Translations under genes and position numbers: made by a program | Notes under the pieces: generated by a model | Database searches by the model: none | The model's input: the letters and a program-made list of their open reading frames with translations, nothing else | What the model was told of the DNA's origin: nothing | Source: JAUIET01 sp964352475 | Lineage (GTDB): Bacteria; Pseudomonadota; Gammaproteobacteria; Pseudomonadales; JAUIET01 | Length of the DNA: 64,000 bases | Assembly: GCA_964352475.1 (NCBI GenBank) | Contig: CAYGSL010000001.1 | Coordinates: 1-64,000, forward strand | Direction: 5' to 3' | In this document: piece by piece, positions 61,938 to 64,000 of the stretch | How the letters are laid out: each line of letters opens with the position of its first letter | Numbering within the stretch: the stretch's first letter is position 1

Positions 61938-62258
61938 ATGCCCACTATTTGCTTTGTCGAACATGATGGAACTGAACACACCGTTACTGTAGATAACGGA
62001 ATCAGCTTGATGGAAGCCGCTGTCGATAATGATGTACCCGGTATCGACGCCGACTGCGGCGGTGCCTGCGCCTGCGCTACTTGCCACATCATGCTGGACC
62101 AGACATGGTTCGACAAACTTGGCGAGCGCGAGGCTACCGAAGAAAGCATGCTGTCACTGGCCGCTAACGTGACCGATACCAGCCGCCTGGCCTGCCAGAT
62201 TGAAGTAAGTGATGCGCTTGAAGGAATCAAAGTGCAAATGCCAGAGTCACAGTTTTAG
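61938..62258 (+). CDS. [2Fe-2S] ferredoxin, putidaredoxin/adrenodoxin type
   Basis: A 106-residue ferredoxin. Cluster ligands are Cys40, Cys46, Cys49 (CGGACACATC) and Cys86 (LACQI), the C-x5-C-x2-C-xn-C pattern of vertebrate-type ferredoxins serving P450s. AGGA 8 bases before ATG 61938 fixes the start. An open frame reaching upstream to 61722 is ignored. It is 9 bases ahead of the CYP153 gene and should be its electron donor. No ferredoxin reductase is in the window. Confidence 0.93.
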   Translation: MPTICFVEHDGTEHTVTVDNGISLMEAAVDNDVPGIDADCGGACACATCHIMLDQTWFDKLGEREATEESMLSLAANVTDTSRLACQIEVSDALEGIKVQMPESQF

Positions 62259-62267
62259 GAGCAGACC

Positions 62268-63521
62268 ATGAACGCCGCCAATCCTCTGATTAAGCCAATT
62301 GAATTTCCAGATCCATACGAGTTGCCGCTGGAAGGATTAGACCCCAGCCCCGAAGCCCTGTACGACAGCGGGCAGCACTGGGCGTATTTCGAGCGCTTAC
62401 GCAAGGAAGCACCGGTTCATTACTCGGAAAACGAAGCCTTTGGTGGCTTCTGGAACATCACCAAATTCAACGATATTGTTGAAATTGATAGCAAGAACGA
62501 CATTTTTTCATCTGAACCCAATATCTCCATTAGTGAGAGCAATATTGATTTCTCGCCCCCTATGTTCATCGCGATGGACAACCCCAAGCATGACGTGCAG
62601 CGAAAAGCGGTGTCACCGGCGGTGGCCCCGATGCAACTTTCAGAGCTGGAGGGCCTGATTCGAGGTCGTGTTGCAAAAGTGCTTGACGAGCTGCCTGTTG
62701 GAGAAACCTTCAATTGGGTTGACCTGGTATCGGTCGAGCTAACCACTCAAATGCTGGCTACCTTGTTCGATTTCCCGTTTGAGGATCGCAGGAAGCTTAC
62801 CTACTGGTCAGATACAGCAGTAACCAGCCCAAATGTTGAAGAATACGGCATGAGCGAAGAAAAGCGCCGCGAAATAATGCTCGAATGCCTGGAATACTTC
62901 ACAGGCCTCTGGAACGAGCGCATCAGGCAACCCAAGAAAAACGACTTCATTTCTCTGCTGGCACACAGTTCTGCCACCGCTGAAATGGACCCATTGGAGT
63001 ATCTCGGCAATCTGATGCTGCTCATTGTTGGCGGTAACGACACCACCCGTAACTCCATGTCAGGTGGCGTGTATGCGATGAACAAATTCCCCAACGAATT
63101 CAACAAATTACAAAATAACCCTGAACTGATCCCGAATATGGTTTCCGAGATCATTCGCTGGCAAACGCCGCTGGCGCACATGCGTAGAATCGCCAACGAA
63201 GATTACGACCTTAGGGGTAAAACCATTCGCAAAGGCGACAAAGTGGTTATGTGGTACATCTCCGGTAACCGGGATGACGAAGTGATAGAAAACCCGAATG
63301 AGTTCATTATTGACCGCAAACGGGCCAGGCACCACGTGTCATTTGGCTTCGGCGTGCATCGCTGCATGGGCAACCGTCTGGCGGAAATGCAGTTACGAAT
63401 CTTGTGGGAAGAATTGCTGCCACGCTTCAGCCGCATTGAGGTGGTGGAAGAACCACAGCGTGTGCGCTCAAACTTTGTCATGGGTTATACCGATTTGCAG
63501 GTGAAGCTACACGCGCACTAA
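62268..63521 (+). CDS. CYP153: cytochrome P450, CYP153-type alkane hydroxylase
   Basis: A 417-residue soluble P450. The I-helix is GGNDTTRNSM (residues 255-264), the K-helix ExxR is EIIR at 294-297, and the haem ligand is Cys366 in FGFGVHRCMGNRLAE. Long blocks such as PPMFIAMDNPKHDVQRK and SEIIRWQTPLAHMRR follow CYP153A terminal alkane hydroxylases as I remember them. It would hydroxylate medium-chain alkanes or fatty acids at the omega position, using the ferredoxin upstream. AGGAG precedes ATG 62268. Confidence 0.93.
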   Translation: MNAANPLIKPIEFPDPYELPLEGLDPSPEALYDSGQHWAYFERLRKEAPVHYSENEAFGGFWNITKFNDIVEIDSKNDIFSSEPNISISESNIDFSPPMFIAMDNPKHDVQRKAVSPAVAPMQLSELEGLIRGRVAKVLDELPVGETFNWVDLVSVELTTQMLATLFDFPFEDRRKLTYWSDTAVTSPNVEEYGMSEEKRREIMLECLEYFTGLWNERIRQPKKNDFISLLAHSSATAEMDPLEYLGNLMLLIVGGNDTTRNSMSGGVYAMNKFPNEFNKLQNNPELIPNMVSEIIRWQTPLAHMRRIANEDYDLRGKTIRKGDKVVMWYISGNRDDEVIENPNEFIIDRKRARHHVSFGFGVHRCMGNRLAEMQLRILWEELLPRFSRIEVVEEPQRVRSNFVMGYTDLQVKLHAH

Positions 63522-63566
63522 TCTCGATACTGCTTACCTGAGGGCATCCCCGCTGGTTTGTAAAAC

Positions 63567-64000
63567 ATGAAAGAACTAAATCGCGACGGGCTGCTGGATC
63601 TACTGCATGGCTGTGCCCTGCTGGGTACAGGTGGCGGTGGCGATCTGGACCTTGGCATGCGCTATGTGGATAAAGCTTTGGCCGCCGGCAAGATTTTTCG
63701 CATGGCCTCTGCGCAAGAGCTGGGTCCAGACACAATGTTGTGCACCCCGTACGCCTTGGGCGCTACTCAGCCCAGCGAACGAAGTGAAGAATACCAGCGT
63801 CTGCCTCAACCGACACAAGCGCCTATCGTCACGGCGATGGAGCGCCTGGCCAGCCATATCGGCACAAAGTTTGACGCCACCGTTGCCTGCGAATTAGGCG
63901 GTGAGAACACCGCTGTGGCTGCGTTTGCAGCGGCTATGATTGATGGCGTTCTGTTGGACGGTGACGCCGCCGGCCGCGCGGTGCCGGAGATTACGCACTC
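63567..64000 (+). CDS. DUF917 family protein, 3' end cut by window edge
   Basis: The frame opens at ATG 63567 and runs off the window (144 codons visible). LLGTGGGGDLDLGM, ACELGGENTAVAAFAAAMI and VLLDGDAAGRAVPE are the hallmarks of DUF917 proteins, some of which are hydantoin-type hydrolases or desulfurases. It starts 45 bases after CYP153 on the same strand. No strong ribosome site is seen. Function unknown. Confidence 0.82.
   Translation, partial: MKELNRDGLLDLLHGCALLGTGGGGDLDLGMRYVDKALAAGKIFRMASAQELGPDTMLCTPYALGATQPSERSEEYQRLPQPTQAPIVTAMERLASHIGTKFDATVACELGGENTAVAAFAAAMIDGVLLDGDAAGRAVPEITH

Overview
The window looks like a chromosomal segment of a Gram-negative, aerobic, lipid- and hydrocarbon-degrading bacterium, most likely a marine gammaproteobacterium. 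The evidence is the family content: seven acyl-CoA dehydrogenases, two crotonases, a thiolase, a CYP153-type alkane hydroxylase with its ferredoxin, a wax-ester/triacylglycerol synthase, two lipoproteins with clear lipoboxes, two exported sulfatases and a giant LEPR-XLL surface-type protein. The taxon is an inference. A run of 100 Ns at 50355-50454 shows this is a scaffolded draft assembly. I see no rRNA, tRNA, CRISPR array or intact insertion sequence, and no dedicated DNA-binding transcription regulator in the 64 kb.

Layout. 1-5.2 kb: an acyl-CoA dehydrogenase cut by the window edge, a divergent crotonase, and a molybdopterin oxidoreductase coupled to a small protein. A 535-base interval that follows is framed by a RAYT/REP-like inverted repeat. 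5.2-10.4 kb: a PQQ-type sugar dehydrogenase with a fused cytochrome domain, then a three-gene, stop/start-overlapping operon. That operon reads as mesaconyl-CoA C1-C4 transferase (Mct), mesaconyl-C4-CoA hydratase (Meh) and a methylsuccinyl-CoA dehydrogenase-like enzyme (Mcd). 10.7-13.7 kb: a PaaG-like crotonase, an HDOD protein and a CBS-GGDEF diguanylate cyclase. 13.8-21.8 kb: two paralogous sulfatases enclosing an acyl-CoA dehydrogenase pair and an eight-haem TPR lipoprotein. 22-29.8 kb: a MoxR-DUF58-DUF4381-VWA-VWA/TPR-BatD operon ending in an M19 dipeptidase. 29.8-32.2 kb: a dipeptide epimerase and a MATE exporter. 32.3-36.2 kb: a single-chain biotin-dependent acyl-CoA carboxylase and a Sel1 protein. 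36.2-48.4 kb: a DUF3604 lipoprotein, a 2OG-Fe(II) oxygenase, WS/DGAT, an acyl-CoA dehydrogenase, an LLM flavoenzyme, a membrane protein, a hydrolase, a thiolase, a GST and an MFS carrier. 48.5-56.4 kb: the giant LEPR-XLL protein, interrupted by the gap. 56.7-64 kb: haloalkane dehalogenase, SDR, acyl-CoA dehydrogenase, NMO-like flavoenzyme, MetF-like protein, ferredoxin, CYP153 and the start of a DUF917 gene.

How the genes work together. CYP153 and ferredoxin would hydroxylate alkyl chains. Dehydrogenases, crotonases and thiolase would oxidise the resulting acyl-CoAs. WS/DGAT would store surplus as wax ester or triacylglycerol. Mcd-Meh-Mct would turn branched C5 dicarboxylyl-CoAs into citramalyl-CoA for cleavage to acetyl-CoA and pyruvate. 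The most novel observation is a shared 17-bp palindrome, TGRCAnnnnnTATGCCA, in front of four transcription units from 40.9 to 60.8 kb: WS/DGAT, thiolase/GST, haloalkane dehalogenase and the NMO-like enzyme. This suggests a lipid or hydrocarbon regulon controlled by a repressor encoded elsewhere.
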